Below are positions 15,028-22,455 of a DNA stretch of 24,043 nt, in pieces; the stretch's first letter is position 1, and each line of letters starts with the position of its first letter. The notes under the pieces were generated by a model. The model was given only the letters and a program-made list of their open reading frames with translations. It searched no databases and had not been told where the DNA came from. Source of the stretch: Actinomycetes bacterium (GTDB lineage Bacteria; Actinomycetota; Actinomycetes; Actinomycetales; Beutenbergiaceae). The stretch lies in NCBI GenBank assembly GCA_021793935.1, contig JAJYRV010000007.1:1-24043 (forward strand). The letters run 5' to 3'. The translations under genes and the position numbers were made by a program.

Positions 15028-16919
15028 TAGTTGTCACCTTCCCCGGAAGAATTCGCCACCAGTTGTTCCCGCTGCGCGTCGCGTTTGCGTTCGGCGAGCG
15101 ATTTCGGGGCACGTTCACCTGGTGCGCGGAACGAGCCGCGGCCCCGATAGGCCGATACGTTGGCTCCCAGGTGCTCGGGGTCGAGCCCGGAAAGTTTGTG
15201 ACCGCCGCCGTAGAATTTCGTGCGGATGAGGATCTGCATGATCGGATGGGTGAATCCGAACACCACGATGAGGTCAATGATCGTCGTGAGCCCGAGGGTG
15301 AATGCGAATCCGCGCACACCCCCGACCGCGAGGAAGTACAGCACCGTCGCCGCGAGCAGGTTGACCGCGTCGGAGGCGAGGATCGTTCGCCGGGCCCGTT
15401 CCCACCCGTACTCCACGGCCGAGGACAGGGTGCGCCCCTCGCGAACCTCGTCCCTGATTCGTTCGAAGTAGACGATGAAGGAGTCCGCCGTGATCCCGAT
15501 GGCGATGATCAGCCCCGCGACTCCCGGCAACGAGAGCCGGTAGCCCTGGATCCACGAGAGCAACGCGATCACCCCGAAGGTGAGCGTGGCCGCGACGGTG
15601 AGTGACGTGACGGTGACGATCGCCAGCCCGCGGTACTGCCAGACCGAGTACCCGACGACGAGGATGAGCCCGATGATTCCCGCGAGCAGCCCCCGCTGGA
15701 GCTGCTCGGAGCCCAGGGTCGCCGAGATCTGTTCCTCCGACTGCACTTCGAACGTGATCGGAAGGGCCCCGAAACTGAGCTGCCGGGCCATGTTCGAGGC
15801 TTCTTCGCGCGTGAAGTTCCCGGTGATCTGGGCCTCCCCGTTCGGGATCGGTCCGTTGTCGATCGCGGGGGCGATCGTCACGAGCCCATCGAGGACCGCG
15901 GCGAAGCGGTTCGTTCCATCCGCGCGGTGCTCGTTGTACAGGCGGGTGGTCACGTCACGGAACTTCTCGGTTCCGTCCTTGTTGAAGGTGATGCTGACGG
16001 CGTAGTCCCCGGTCGGCGCGCCAGCGGAGTTCACCGCCAACCCGGAGGTCGCGGTGGCGATGTCCGTTCCGGGAATTTCCATCGGGCCGAGAATGTACTT
16101 GGAAGTCCCGTCCTTATCACAGGCGACCAGGGGCGCGTCGGGGTCGTCTCCTCCCCCGCCGATGAGGTTGGCCGAATCGGTGCAGTCCAGCGTGTAGAAG
16201 TCATACCAGACCTGTTCGGTGATCCAGGCCTGGTCGGAGCCGTTGGCCGGTTCGCTCTCCGGTTCGTCGGAGATCTCCCCGTCCCCGTCAAGGTCAGCGG
16301 CGCGGCGCGCGGCGTCCTCGATCTCCTCGGCCGTCACCTCCGCCGGGGCGTCCTCACCGTCGGCTTCGGCTTCCTGGAGCTCCTCGGCTTGGCCTTCTGG
16401 GTCCTGCTCCGCCTCGGGATCTTCTCCGGCTTCCTCCTGCTGTTCCTCGAACTCCGCGAGGGCCTGCGGGTCGATCGGCCCGGCTTCGCCCTGGAACAGG
16501 AACGCGCGGAAGCGCATCTGCGCACTCTGGCGGACGAGATCGAGGGTTTCGCGGCTCGGCTCCCCGGGGAGCGCGACGACGATGTTCTGCCCACCCTGGG
16601 AGGTGATTTCCGCCTCGGACACGCCCGAGGCATCCACGCGCTGGCGGATGATCTCGATCGCCTGCTGGACGTCCCCCTGGGTGATTTCCGAGCCATCGGA
16701 GGTGTGCGGGGTGAGGATGATCTGGGTGCCTCCCTCGAGGTCGAGGGCAAGGTTGGGCATCCAGGAGGCGTTGGACGACTGCGTCCCTGCGAAGACGGTG
16801 CCGAAGATCGCCGCGAGGAGAACGCCAAGGGCGATGAGGCGGGGCCGGGCGCGCCCGCGGGTCTTCTTGCGCTCCGGTTGCAAACGGGCAGGATCAGATT
16901 GACGTCGTGAAACTTCCAC
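15027..16919 (-). CDS. secD: Protein translocase subunit SecD with acidic insert
   Basis: Partner of SecF in the Sec translocase. Seen: 630 residues from a GTG; AAAGG lies about 9 nt upstream and the next in-frame Met is codon 54, beyond the first membrane segment (about 28-45), so the GTG is needed. The signature Leu-Asp-Leu-Glu-Gly-Gly-Thr follows at 59-65. The large P1 domain contains an insert (about 155-228) dominated by Glu, Asp, Ala and Gln that includes an EF-hand-like loop. Cys246 and Cys267 could form a disulfide outside the membrane. The C-terminal half has five membrane segments (about 408-560) with Ile-Gly-Ile-Thr-Ala-Asp-Ser-Phe-Ile-Val-Tyr-Phe-Glu (474-486), the RND helix with the key Asp479. 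A basic cytoplasmic tail ends the protein. The start is 21 bp after yajC and the stop overlaps secF. Confidence 0.98.
   Translation of the reverse strand: MEVSRRQSDPARLQPERKKTRGRARPRLIALGVLLAAIFGTVFAGTQSSNASWMPNLALDLEGGTQIILTPHTSDGSEITQGDVQQAIEIIRQRVDASGVSEAEITSQGGQNIVVALPGEPSRETLDLVRQSAQMRFRAFLFQGEAGPIDPQALAEFEEQQEEAGEDPEAEQDPEGQAEELQEAEADGEDAPAEVTAEEIEDAARRAADLDGDGEISDEPESEPANGSDQAWITEQVWYDFYTLDCTDSANLIGGGGDDPDAPLVACDKDGTSKYILGPMEIPGTDIATATSGLAVNSAGAPTGDYAVSITFNKDGTEKFRDVTTRLYNEHRADGTNRFAAVLDGLVTIAPAIDNGPIPNGEAQITGNFTREEASNMARQLSFGALPITFEVQSEEQISATLGSEQLQRGLLAGIIGLILVVGYSVWQYRGLAIVTVTSLTVAATLTFGVIALLSWIQGYRLSLPGVAGLIIAIGITADSFIVYFERIRDEVREGRTLSSAVEYGWERARRTILASDAVNLLAATVLYFLAVGGVRGFAFTLGLTTIIDLIVVFGFTHPIMQILIRTKFYGGGHKLSGLDPEHLGANVSAYRGRGSFRAPGERAPKSLAERKRDAQREQLVANSSGEGDN
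16236..16457 (-). other. Acidic low-complexity insert in the SecD P1 domain with EF-hand-like loop (16257-16295)
   Basis: This stretch codes for SecD residues about 155-228, which are mostly Glu, Asp, Ala and Gln. Residues 209-217 read Asp-Leu-Asp-Gly-Asp-Gly-Glu-Ile-Ser, matching an EF-hand or dockerin calcium loop at positions 1, 3, 5, 6 and 8. Position 12 is Pro, with Glu on both sides, so the loop is not canonical. Confidence 0.6.
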
Positions 16920-16940
16920 GCCAGGACCTTTCAGGCTAAA

Positions 16941-17339
16941 TCAGCGGTCGGTCTCATCCGAGGCATCGTCATCGCCGTCGGCGGAATCAGCGATCTCCGA
17001 GTCGGCTTCCAGTTCGGGATCCTCCACGATCCCTTGAACTGCCTGCGGCACCGCAGAGACGACCACGCCTGGGGCAAGTTCGATGAAGACTTCCCGCTCC
17101 CCGATCGTGACGATGTTGCCGAGCAAGCCCGCATACAGCTGCACTCGTTGCCCCGGACGCAACCGGCTCCGGAACTCCTGAGCCTGCTTCTGACGGCGCC
17201 GGTTTGACCACATCATGAAGCCGATGAACAGCGCACCGATGACGAGGAGGGGAACGAAACCGCCCAACCCTCCCTGCGGTTGCGCTTGCTCGGCGTCGCT
17301 AAGCACTGAGCCGGCGGCGGCAAGAACATTTACACCCAT
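16941..17339 (-). CDS. yajC: Preprotein translocase accessory subunit YajC
   Basis: Small membrane protein that associates with SecDF. Seen: 132 residues, one strong membrane segment (about 29-46) followed by a basic cluster (Asn-Arg-Arg-Arg-Gln-Lys), then the YajC core with Leu-Arg-Pro-Gly-Gln-Arg-Val, Gly-Asn-Ile-Val-Thr-Ile and Val-Phe-Ile-Glu-Leu-Ala-Pro-Gly. The last 25 residues are almost all Asp, Glu, Ala and Ser. GGAG lies about 9 nt before the ATG. It is the first gene of the yajC-secD-secF-apt operon. Confidence 0.96.
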   Translation of the reverse strand: MGVNVLAAAGSVLSDAEQAQPQGGLGGFVPLLVIGALFIGFMMWSNRRRQKQAQEFRSRLRPGQRVQLYAGLLGNIVTIGEREVFIELAPGVVVSAVPQAVQGIVEDPELEADSEIADSADGDDDASDETDR

Positions 17340-17456
17340 GGGGTTAACTCCATCACAAGAACACAGGGACTGCCCGAGTCTACGCCAGATTCGCCCGTGG
17401 ATCCCACTCCCTCCCGCTGCGCTAGCGGGTGGAATTGCTCACGTTTGCCGGCGAAG
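17340..17456 (-). promoter_or_regulatory. ruvB-yajC gap with candidate yajC -10 element and a short hairpin
   Basis: On the minus strand TAGACT at 17377-17382 lies about 38 nt upstream of the yajC ATG and is a plausible -10; no -35 of quality is seen. Nearer ruvB, CCCGCT (17413-17418) and AGCGGG (17424-17429) form a 6-bp stem with a 5-nt loop. No T tract follows, so its role as a ruvB terminator is doubtful. Confidence 0.35.
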
Positions 17457-18491
17457 TCAGGTGAACAGCGTCCCGGACTGCTCCGGCGGCGTCCGGCCGA
17501 GATGTGCGTAGGCGGCGGGCGTGGCCACCCGGCCGCGAGCCGTGCGCGCCATGAGCCCCTCCCGGACGAGGAAGGGCTCTGCCACCGCTTCGACGGTTTC
17601 TGGTTCCTCCCCGACCGCGACCGCGAGCGTGCTCAGGCCCACCGGGCCGCCCCCGAACCGGTCGATGAGAGCGGTCAGCACCCCCCGGTCGAGGCGGTCC
17701 AGGCCGCGCTCGTCCACCTCGAAGACCTCGAGGGCGGATTTGGCGGCGTGCAGGTCGAGTTTGCCGCTTCCGCGTACCTGCGCCCAGTCTTGAACGCGGC
17801 GCAGGAGCCGGTTCGCGATCCGCGGGGTACCGCGCGAACGCTTCGAAATCTCGATCGCTGCTGCGCCCTCGAGTTCCACCCCGAGTAAGCCAGCCGAACG
17901 CACGAGCACCTTCTCGAGGTCTTCCTCGGAGTAGAAATCCAGGTGGGCGGTGAACCCGAACCGGTCGCGCAACGGGGCGGGTAACAGCCCGGCCCGGGTC
18001 GTGGCGCCCACGACGGTGAAGTGCGGCAATGAGAGCGGGATGGCGGTCGCCCCGGGGCCCTTTCCGACGACGATATCGACCCGGAAGTCTTCCATTGCGA
18101 GGTAGAGCATCTCCTCGGCGGGCCGGGCGAGGCGGTGGATCTCGTCGATGAAGAGCACGTCGCCCTCCTCGATTGCGGAGAGGATCGCCGCGAGGTCACC
18201 CGCGTGCGTGATGGCAGGCCCGGAGGTGAGCCGCAAGGAGCCCCCCACCTCCGCGGCGATGATCATCGAAAGGGTGGTCTTGCCCAGCCCGGGCGGGCCG
18301 GCGAGGAGCACGTGGTCGGGGGTGCGCCCTCGCCCCACCGCGGCGTGCAGCACCAACCCGAGCTGGTCGCGCACGACCGGTTGGCCGATGAACTCCGCTA
18401 ACCGCCGGGGTCGAAGTGCCGATTCCGCAGCGCGTTCCAGCTCGTCGGCCTCCGCCGTCATGAGGTCGTCTTCATCCACGGTTCTTGCCAC
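17457..18491 (-). CDS. ruvB: Holliday junction branch migration ATPase RuvB
   Basis: Hexameric AAA+ motor that drives branch migration with RuvA. Seen: 344 residues with Walker A Gly65-Pro-Pro-Gly-Leu-Gly-Lys-Thr72, Walker B Phe-Ile-Asp-Glu-Ile-His (114-119), sensor 1 Gly-Ala-Thr-Thr-Arg (162-166), the arginine-finger segment Leu-Arg-Asp-Arg-Phe-Gly-Phe (174-180), and a C-terminal winged-helix domain with Phe-Gly-Gly-Gly-Pro-Val-Gly. Start is uncertain: GTG 18491 overlaps ruvA by 20 nt; GTG 18479 and ATG 18461 are in-frame alternatives, none with a convincing ribosome binding site. The core begins after codon 25, so the choice does not affect function. Confidence 0.97.
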   Translation of the reverse strand: MARTVDEDDLMTAEADELERAAESALRPRRLAEFIGQPVVRDQLGLVLHAAVGRGRTPDHVLLAGPPGLGKTTLSMIIAAEVGGSLRLTSGPAITHAGDLAAILSAIEEGDVLFIDEIHRLARPAEEMLYLAMEDFRVDIVVGKGPGATAIPLSLPHFTVVGATTRAGLLPAPLRDRFGFTAHLDFYSEEDLEKVLVRSAGLLGVELEGAAAIEISKRSRGTPRIANRLLRRVQDWAQVRGSGKLDLHAAKSALEVFEVDERGLDRLDRGVLTALIDRFGGGPVGLSTLAVAVGEEPETVEAVAEPFLVREGLMARTARGRVATPAAYAHLGRTPPEQSGTLFT

Positions 18492-19074
18492 CCAACTCTA
18501 CGAGCACCGCCCGGAGCAACGGGGCGGACTCCGTTGGCGCCTGCGGTGCGGCGAGCACGGCGTCAAGCGCGCTTTCGGCTGCTTTGAGGTTCCACCCTAA
18601 CCCGACGAGGGCATCGAGCACGTCGCCTCGCGCAGCGCTCGGCGGGGGCGCCGAGGACTCCGGGGCGGGTGCGGCCGCGCCGAGTTTCCCGCCGAGCTCC
18701 AGGGCGAGGCGTTTGGCACTCTTGGGTCCCACGCCCGGCACGCGTTGCAGGGTCTTGAGATCTTCCGCTTCGACGGCGCGGCGCAGGTCATCGGGGCTGT
18801 GGACCGCGAGCATCGCCAAGGCGAGTTTCGGGCCGACGCCCGAGACCGTCTGGAGCGTCTCGTAGGTGTCTCGCTCGTCCGCGCTCGGGAAGCCGAACAG
18901 AGTGAGAGAGTCCTCCCGCACCACGAGCGAGGTCGCGAGCTCGACGTCCATGCCATGGCGCAGCTCGGCCAGCGCCGCAGGGGTGGTGAAGACTCGATAC
19001 CCGATCCCGCCGACCTCGAGGATGAGGCAATCGAGTCCCAGGTGCGCAACCTTGCCGCGCAATAACGCAATCAT
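18472..19074 (-). CDS. ruvA: Holliday junction DNA-binding protein RuvA
   Basis: Tetramer that holds the four-way junction open and recruits RuvB. Seen: 200 residues from ATG 19074, starting Met-Ile-Ala-Leu-Leu-Arg-Gly-Lys-Val, which matches RuvA N-termini. An N-terminal OB domain (about 1-63) is followed by two helix-hairpin-helix motifs with Gly-Val-Gly-Pro-Lys, then a Pro/Ala/Ser linker and the small RuvB-binding domain III. The frame is open to 19275 but the extra residues are the ruvC region in another frame. GGGAG lies 7 nt before the ATG. A candidate promoter and SOS box lie just upstream. Confidence 0.97.
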   Translation of the reverse strand: MIALLRGKVAHLGLDCLILEVGGIGYRVFTTPAALAELRHGMDVELATSLVVREDSLTLFGFPSADERDTYETLQTVSGVGPKLALAMLAVHSPDDLRRAVEAEDLKTLQRVPGVGPKSAKRLALELGGKLGAAAPAPESSAPPPSAARGDVLDALVGLGWNLKAAESALDAVLAAPQAPTESAPLLRAVLVELGGKNRG

Positions 19075-19084
19075 CACAACACTC

Positions 19085-19100
19085 CCGAACGTATGTGCGA
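19085..19100. promoter_or_regulatory. Candidate LexA (SOS) box at the ruvA promoter
   Basis: The core CGAACGTATGTGCG (19086-19099) matches the Gram-positive LexA consensus CGAACRNRYGTTCG at every position but one (T to G in the right half). It is placed just downstream of a candidate -10, across the predicted transcription start, and touches the ruvA ribosome binding site. Known biology: ruv genes are SOS-induced in many bacteria, including ruvC in mycobacteria. Confidence 0.6.
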
Positions 19101-19105
19101 GTTCC

Positions 19106-19133
19106 AGTGTAGCGGCATTTAGCCTCGCCGCAA
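19106..19133 (-). promoter_or_regulatory. Candidate ruvAB promoter within the end of ruvC
   Basis: On the minus strand TTGCGG (19128-19133) and TACACT (19106-19111) are separated by 16 bp, giving TTGnnn and TAnnnT elements. The -35 lies inside the last codons of ruvC. Predicted transcription start is near 19099, about 25 nt before the ruvA ATG and within the candidate SOS box. Confidence 0.45.
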
Positions 19134-19733
19134 TCGCGCCAGGGCGCGTTGCTCGCGGGTCTGGGCGCGCTGGCGGGCACTCGCCCACTGCCGCTGCGCG
19201 GCGGTCATCGTCGAACCCGACGAACCTGCGGCCGAGGTGCGTCCGCCGGCGTCGACGGCGGCAGAGCTGCGCCACGCGCCGGTGATCGCTAACGCGAGGG
19301 CGTCGGCAGCGTCCGCCGGAGCTGGGGCTTCGGTGAGGGTGAGGATCCGGCGCACCATCTCCTGCACCTGGGTCTTGGGGGCGTTGCCGTAGCCGGTGAC
19401 GGTGGCCTTCATCTCCGTCGGGGTGTGCAGCGTGACCGGGATTTGCGCGCGGGCGGCGCCGACCATGGCGAGCCCCGCCACCTGCGCCGTGGCCGTGACC
19501 GTGGAGATATTCGTTCCCACGTACACCCGCTCGACGGCGACGGCGTCAGGTGTGAATCGTTCGAGCCAGGTATCGATCTCCCGGGAGATCGCGAGCAGGC
19601 GCTGCTCGATCGGTTCCCCGGCGTACGTGCGGGCGACCCCGACGTCGACGAGCCGGAGCTGGCGCCCGGCGCCGACGCGGATGAGGCCCAACCCGCAACG
19701 GGTGAGGCCGGGATCTACTCCTAGGATGCGCAC
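19119..19733 (-). CDS. ruvC: Crossover junction endodeoxyribonuclease RuvC
   Basis: Dimeric resolvase that cuts Holliday junctions held by RuvAB. Seen: 204 residues from a GTG, beginning Met-Arg-Ile-Leu-Gly-Val-Asp-Pro-Gly. The four catalytic acids are present: Asp7, Glu68 in Val-Glu-Arg-Val-Tyr, and Asp141 and Asp144 in Asp-Ala-Ala-Asp. The core ends near residue 155; the tail (155-204) is Ser/Gly/Ala-rich then Arg/Gln-rich and looks disordered and basic. GAAGG is only 1-2 nt before the GTG, so initiation may be weak, but no other in-frame start fits. It is separated from ruvA by 44 bp rather than overlapping it. Confidence 0.96.
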   Translation of the reverse strand: MRILGVDPGLTRCGLGLIRVGAGRQLRLVDVGVARTYAGEPIEQRLLAISREIDTWLERFTPDAVAVERVYVGTNISTVTATAQVAGLAMVGAARAQIPVTLHTPTEMKATVTGYGNAPKTQVQEMVRRILTLTEAPAPADAADALALAITGAWRSSAAVDAGGRTSAAGSSGSTMTAAQRQWASARQRAQTREQRALARLRRG

Positions 19734-19752
19734 GCCTTCGAGTGTGTCACGG

Positions 19753-19771
19753 GAGCCCGCACTTGGGGCTC
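19753..19771. other. Short inverted repeat between yebC and ruvC
   Basis: GAGCCC (19753-19758) and GGGCTC (19766-19771) form a perfect 6-bp stem with a 7-nt loop, in the 67-bp gap between yebC and ruvC. No T tract follows on the minus strand. It may be a weak terminator or processing site. Confidence 0.3.
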
Positions 19772-19800
19772 AACAACACCCCTGCGGTGGAAAACTACCC

Positions 19801-20556
19801 CTACTCGGCGGCGAGAGCCGCCATTACTTCGTCCGGGGCGTCGAAGTTCGCATAGACGTTCTGCACGTCATCGGAGTCATCGAGCGCATCGAGTAGACGC
19901 AGGACGCTACGGGCGCCATCCTCGTCGACCTCGACGTGCATCGACGGGTGGAAGATCACCTCGGCAGAGTCGTACTCGATCTCCGCCTTCTGCAGCGCCT
20001 GGCGCACAGGAACGACATCCGAGGCGTCGGTGAGGATCTCGAAATATTCCTCCTCATCGTTGACTTCCTCGGCGCCCGCGTCGAGCACTGCCATCATCAC
20101 GGAGTCTTCGTCGGTATCGCCCTTGGGAACGATGACCCGGCCCTTGCGGCTGAACAGGTAGCTCACCGAGCCTGGGTCGGCGAGGTTCCCACCGTTGCGG
20201 GTGAAGGCGACCCGGACATCGGAGGCGGCCCGGTTGCGGTTGTCGGTGAGGCACTCCACGAGCACCGCCACTCCCCCGGGTGCATAGCCTTCGTAGAGCA
20301 CCGTCTCCCAGTCGGCGCCTCCGGCTTCGACCCCGGACCCGCGTTTCACGGCGCGGTCGATGTTGTCGTTGGGAACCGAGGCGCGCTTTGCTTTTTGGAT
20401 GGCGTCGAAGAGAGTCGGGTTGCCGGCAGGGTCGCCTCCGCCGATGCGGGCGGCTACTTCGATGTCCTTCACCATTTTGGCGAAGAGTTTGCTCCGCTTC
20501 GCATCGTTGGCAGCCTTCTTGTGCTTGGTCGTCGCCCATTTCGAGTGTCCAGCCAT
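19801..20556 (-). CDS. yebC: YebC/PmpR family protein (TACO1 family)
   Basis: Seen: 251 residues, starting Met-Ala-Gly-His-Ser-Lys-Trp and continuing with the basic family N-terminus, [17 protein letters not shown], and [10 protein letters not shown]. The C-terminal part is acidic, as usual. AAGGAGA sits about 8 nt before the ATG, one of the best ribosome binding sites in the window. Family knowledge: members were first described as transcription regulators, while more recent work on relatives supports a role in translation of difficult peptide stretches; the sequence alone does not decide. Its place before ruvC is conserved in Actinobacteria. A strong stem-loop lies just upstream. Confidence 0.97.
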   Translation of the reverse strand: MAGHSKWATTKHKKAANDAKRSKLFAKMVKDIEVAARIGGGDPAGNPTLFDAIQKAKRASVPNDNIDRAVKRGSGVEAGGADWETVLYEGYAPGGVAVLVECLTDNRNRAASDVRVAFTRNGGNLADPGSVSYLFSRKGRVIVPKGDTDEDSVMMAVLDAGAEEVNDEEEYFEILTDASDVVPVRQALQKAEIEYDSAEVIFHPSMHVEVDEDGARSVLRLLDALDDSDDVQNVYANFDAPDEVMAALAAE

Positions 20557-20582
20557 GAGCAGCTCTCCTTCTTACGCGCGTG

Positions 20583-20611
20583 GTCAGCGCGCCAGGTCGT
20601 GGCGCGCTGAC
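20583..20611. terminator. Perfect 12-bp stem-loop between the Nudix gene and yebC
   Basis: GTCAGCGCGCCA (20583-20594) and TGGCGCGCTGAC (20600-20611) pair perfectly over 12 bp around a 5-nt loop. It lies downstream of the Nudix stop and about 10 bp upstream of the yebC ribosome binding site. No U tract follows on the minus strand, so it could be a tract-less actinobacterial terminator for the pimA-to-Nudix operon, or a structure in the yebC leader if the TAGAAT upstream is the promoter. Confidence 0.6.
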
Positions 20612-20625
20612 GGATCCACCGCCAG

Positions 20626-20631
20626 ATTCTA
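20626..20631 (-). promoter_or_regulatory. Candidate -10 element of yebC
   Basis: On the minus strand TAGAAT (five of six to TATAAT) lies just past the Nudix stop. A start near 20619 would give a leader of about 60 nt that contains the whole stem-loop. No strong -35 is seen. Confidence 0.35.
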
Positions 20632-20638
20632 CCTGGTT

Positions 20639-21175
20639 CTATTTCTCGTCGTAGACGTCGCCGAGGTGAATCGTGGTTCCGCCCCACCCCTGGAGCAGGT
20701 CGTGGGCGATCTGGGCCAACCCTTGCGGGTATACCTGCTCCTCCAGCGCGAACAGGTCGGCAAGGGCCCACCATCGCAGTTCGTCGATCATTTCCCGCTC
20801 CCCCGGGGTCCAGCCGGTCGCGTCGAGATCAACCCGCTCGGGCAGGTGCAGGAGAAAGAACTGTTCGTATTGGCGGACCGTTTCGGCGGCGAAGTCGAAG
20901 ACCGCCGACCGCGTGAGGACGGGGCCCACGAGCGTGGAAGGTTCCACCCGAATCCCGGTTTCCTCCTGCAACTCCCGCACCGCGGCGTTGCGGGCACTCT
21001 CCCCCGGCTCACGGCCGCCTCCGATCGTGAACCACCAATGACGCGTTGGGTTATCCAGGTCATGCCCGCGGGCGAGGAGGAGCCGGTCATCGACGTCGAA
21101 GACCAACACCCGGGCGGCGTGGCGGTAGCGGAGGCCATCCGCGCCGGGCTGCCAGTCTGCGCCGAGGAAGGTCAT
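20639..21175 (-). CDS. Nudix hydrolase
   Basis: Seen: 178 residues with a perfect Nudix box at 53-75: Gly53-x5-Glu59-x7-Arg67-Glu-Leu-x-Glu-Glu-x-Gly-Ile75. This motif binds divalent metal and cleaves nucleoside diphosphates linked to another group. Residues upstream (Arg-Val-Leu-Val-Phe-Asp) are the usual first strand. Substrate cannot be assigned. The frame is open far upstream to 22231, but that region is the PrsW gene in another frame; ATG 21175 overlaps the PrsW stop (ATGA) and gives a typical Nudix N-terminus. It is the last gene of the pimA operon and ends about 30 bp before a strong stem-loop. Confidence 0.93.
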   Translation of the reverse strand: MTFLGADWQPGADGLRYRHAARVLVFDVDDRLLLARGHDLDNPTRHWWFTIGGGREPGESARNAAVRELQEETGIRVEPSTLVGPVLTRSAVFDFAAETVRQYEQFFLLHLPERVDLDATGWTPGEREMIDELRWWALADLFALEEQVYPQGLAQIAHDLLQGWGGTTIHLGDVYDEK

Positions 21176-22455
21176 ACCGCTCTCGCGCTGGGCCCGGCGG
21201 CGTAGAGGAACTGCTCCCGGTCGGCTTGCACCCGGGCCAGGAGCCGCTGTTCGGCGTGGACCAGGCGGGGGATCTCCGCCTCGTTCTTGCGCACCGCGTG
21301 CGCCATTCGTTGCCGGTTGAGTGCCAACTGGGTCGCATCGGTCTGGAATCGGGCCATCGCGCTGCTCGCACGCACGCCGTAATTCTTCGCCCACGAGCGC
21401 GCCCGGGACCGTTGGGGCAGCGAACCGAGCATGTCGACCTCGTGCGGAGCGAACCATCCGGCCGCCGAATATTCGCGCAGGTGGGTGATGATGTTGCGCC
21501 GTTCTCGCCGCCGCAGCAGGAGCACAATGGTGACGAAGGCCCCGAACAGGGGCACGTGCAGCCACATGAAGACGGTGAGGAAGCCTTGGCCGGCAACCAC
21601 CGCGGAGATGTTCCACGCGCTGTGCAGGCCGATCGCGACCGCGGTGCCGAGCGGAAACGCCCACAGCAGGTGGACCCGCCGCGAGTACAGCACGATCGCA
21701 ATCACCAGGGCCGTCGCGCTGGTGAACATGATGTGCGCGAACGGAGACATGATTGCCCGGCCGAGGAACACCGTGCCGAGGGCTCCCGCGCTCGAGCCAC
21801 GGGCGAAATACAGGATGTTTTCGGTGAACGCGAACCCACTCGCGATCGTCGCCGCGTAGACCACGAGATCGACCGCGCTGTTGACGAGCCGGGAACGCCA
21901 GAGCACGATCGCGAGCAACGCCCCGCCCTTGAGCACCTCTTCGATCACCGGGGCGACCATGCCCACGCCGAGGAGTTCCACGACGGCCGGGTCGCCGACC
22001 GCCATCGTCAGCCACTGGAACGCTTTGGTGTTGAGGTACATCGCCGTCGCGGTCGCCACCCCCGCGCCCCACGCGAAGGAAAGGAACAGGTATAGCCGAG
22101 GCTCGGGCTCCCACCGGTCCAACCACCACACCGCGGTGAGCACCACGCTCAATGGGATGAGCGCGATGAACGCACCAACGAGCGTCTCGGAGAAGCCGGC
22201 TTCGAGCATGGTGAAGAACAACACGAGGCACACGCCGAGGGCCGCGAGAACGAACGCGGCGATCGCCTTGCCGTTGCGTTTCGTTCGTTGACCGTGCCAG
22301 ATCGGGGCGGGTGCGGACCGGCTGGCCGGCACGGTGGGTGCGTTGCCGCGCGTGTAGTAGCCACCGACCCGAGCGCTCCCCCCTGCTCCCGCGGGCGGGT
22401 GCGCCGGAGGGTATTGCCAGGGTTGTTCGGGGATCCGTGCGGGAGGGTGCGTCAT
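21172..22455 (-). CDS. PrsW-type intramembrane metalloprotease family protein
   Basis: Seen: 427 residues. A Pro/Ala-rich cytoplasmic N-terminus (1-60) precedes about eight hydrophobic segments between 64 and 315. The PrsW-family motifs are present in order: Glu172-Glu173-x2-Lys176, Phe208-x3-Glu212-Asn213, His241, and His278 in Gly-Leu-His-Ser-Ala-Trp. The C-terminal 110 residues are charged and helical, outside the usual family core. Family knowledge: PrsW of Bacillus cleaves the anti-sigma factor RsiW; in Actinobacteria the substrates are mostly unknown. No anti-sigma or sigma gene lies nearby. Start and stop overlap the LemA-like and Nudix genes by 4 nt each. Confidence 0.92.
   Translation of the reverse strand: MTHPPARIPEQPWQYPPAHPPAGAGGSARVGGYYTRGNAPTVPASRSAPAPIWHGQRTKRNGKAIAAFVLAALGVCLVLFFTMLEAGFSETLVGAFIALIPLSVVLTAVWWLDRWEPEPRLYLFLSFAWGAGVATATAMYLNTKAFQWLTMAVGDPAVVELLGVGMVAPVIEEVLKGGALLAIVLWRSRLVNSAVDLVVYAATIASGFAFTENILYFARGSSAGALGTVFLGRAIMSPFAHIMFTSATALVIAIVLYSRRVHLLWAFPLGTAVAIGLHSAWNISAVVAGQGFLTVFMWLHVPLFGAFVTIVLLLRRRERRNIITHLREYSAAGWFAPHEVDMLGSLPQRSRARSWAKNYGVRASSAMARFQTDATQLALNRQRMAHAVRKNEAEIPRLVHAEQRLLARVQADREQFLYAAGPSARAV

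Noticed and set aside
21176..22231. Upstream extension of the Nudix frame to 530 codons
   Set aside because: The extension lies opposite in frame to the PrsW gene, which has clear motifs; the extra translation is Arg/Pro/Ala-rich, and ATG 21175 gives a normal Nudix N-terminus with an ATGA overlap.
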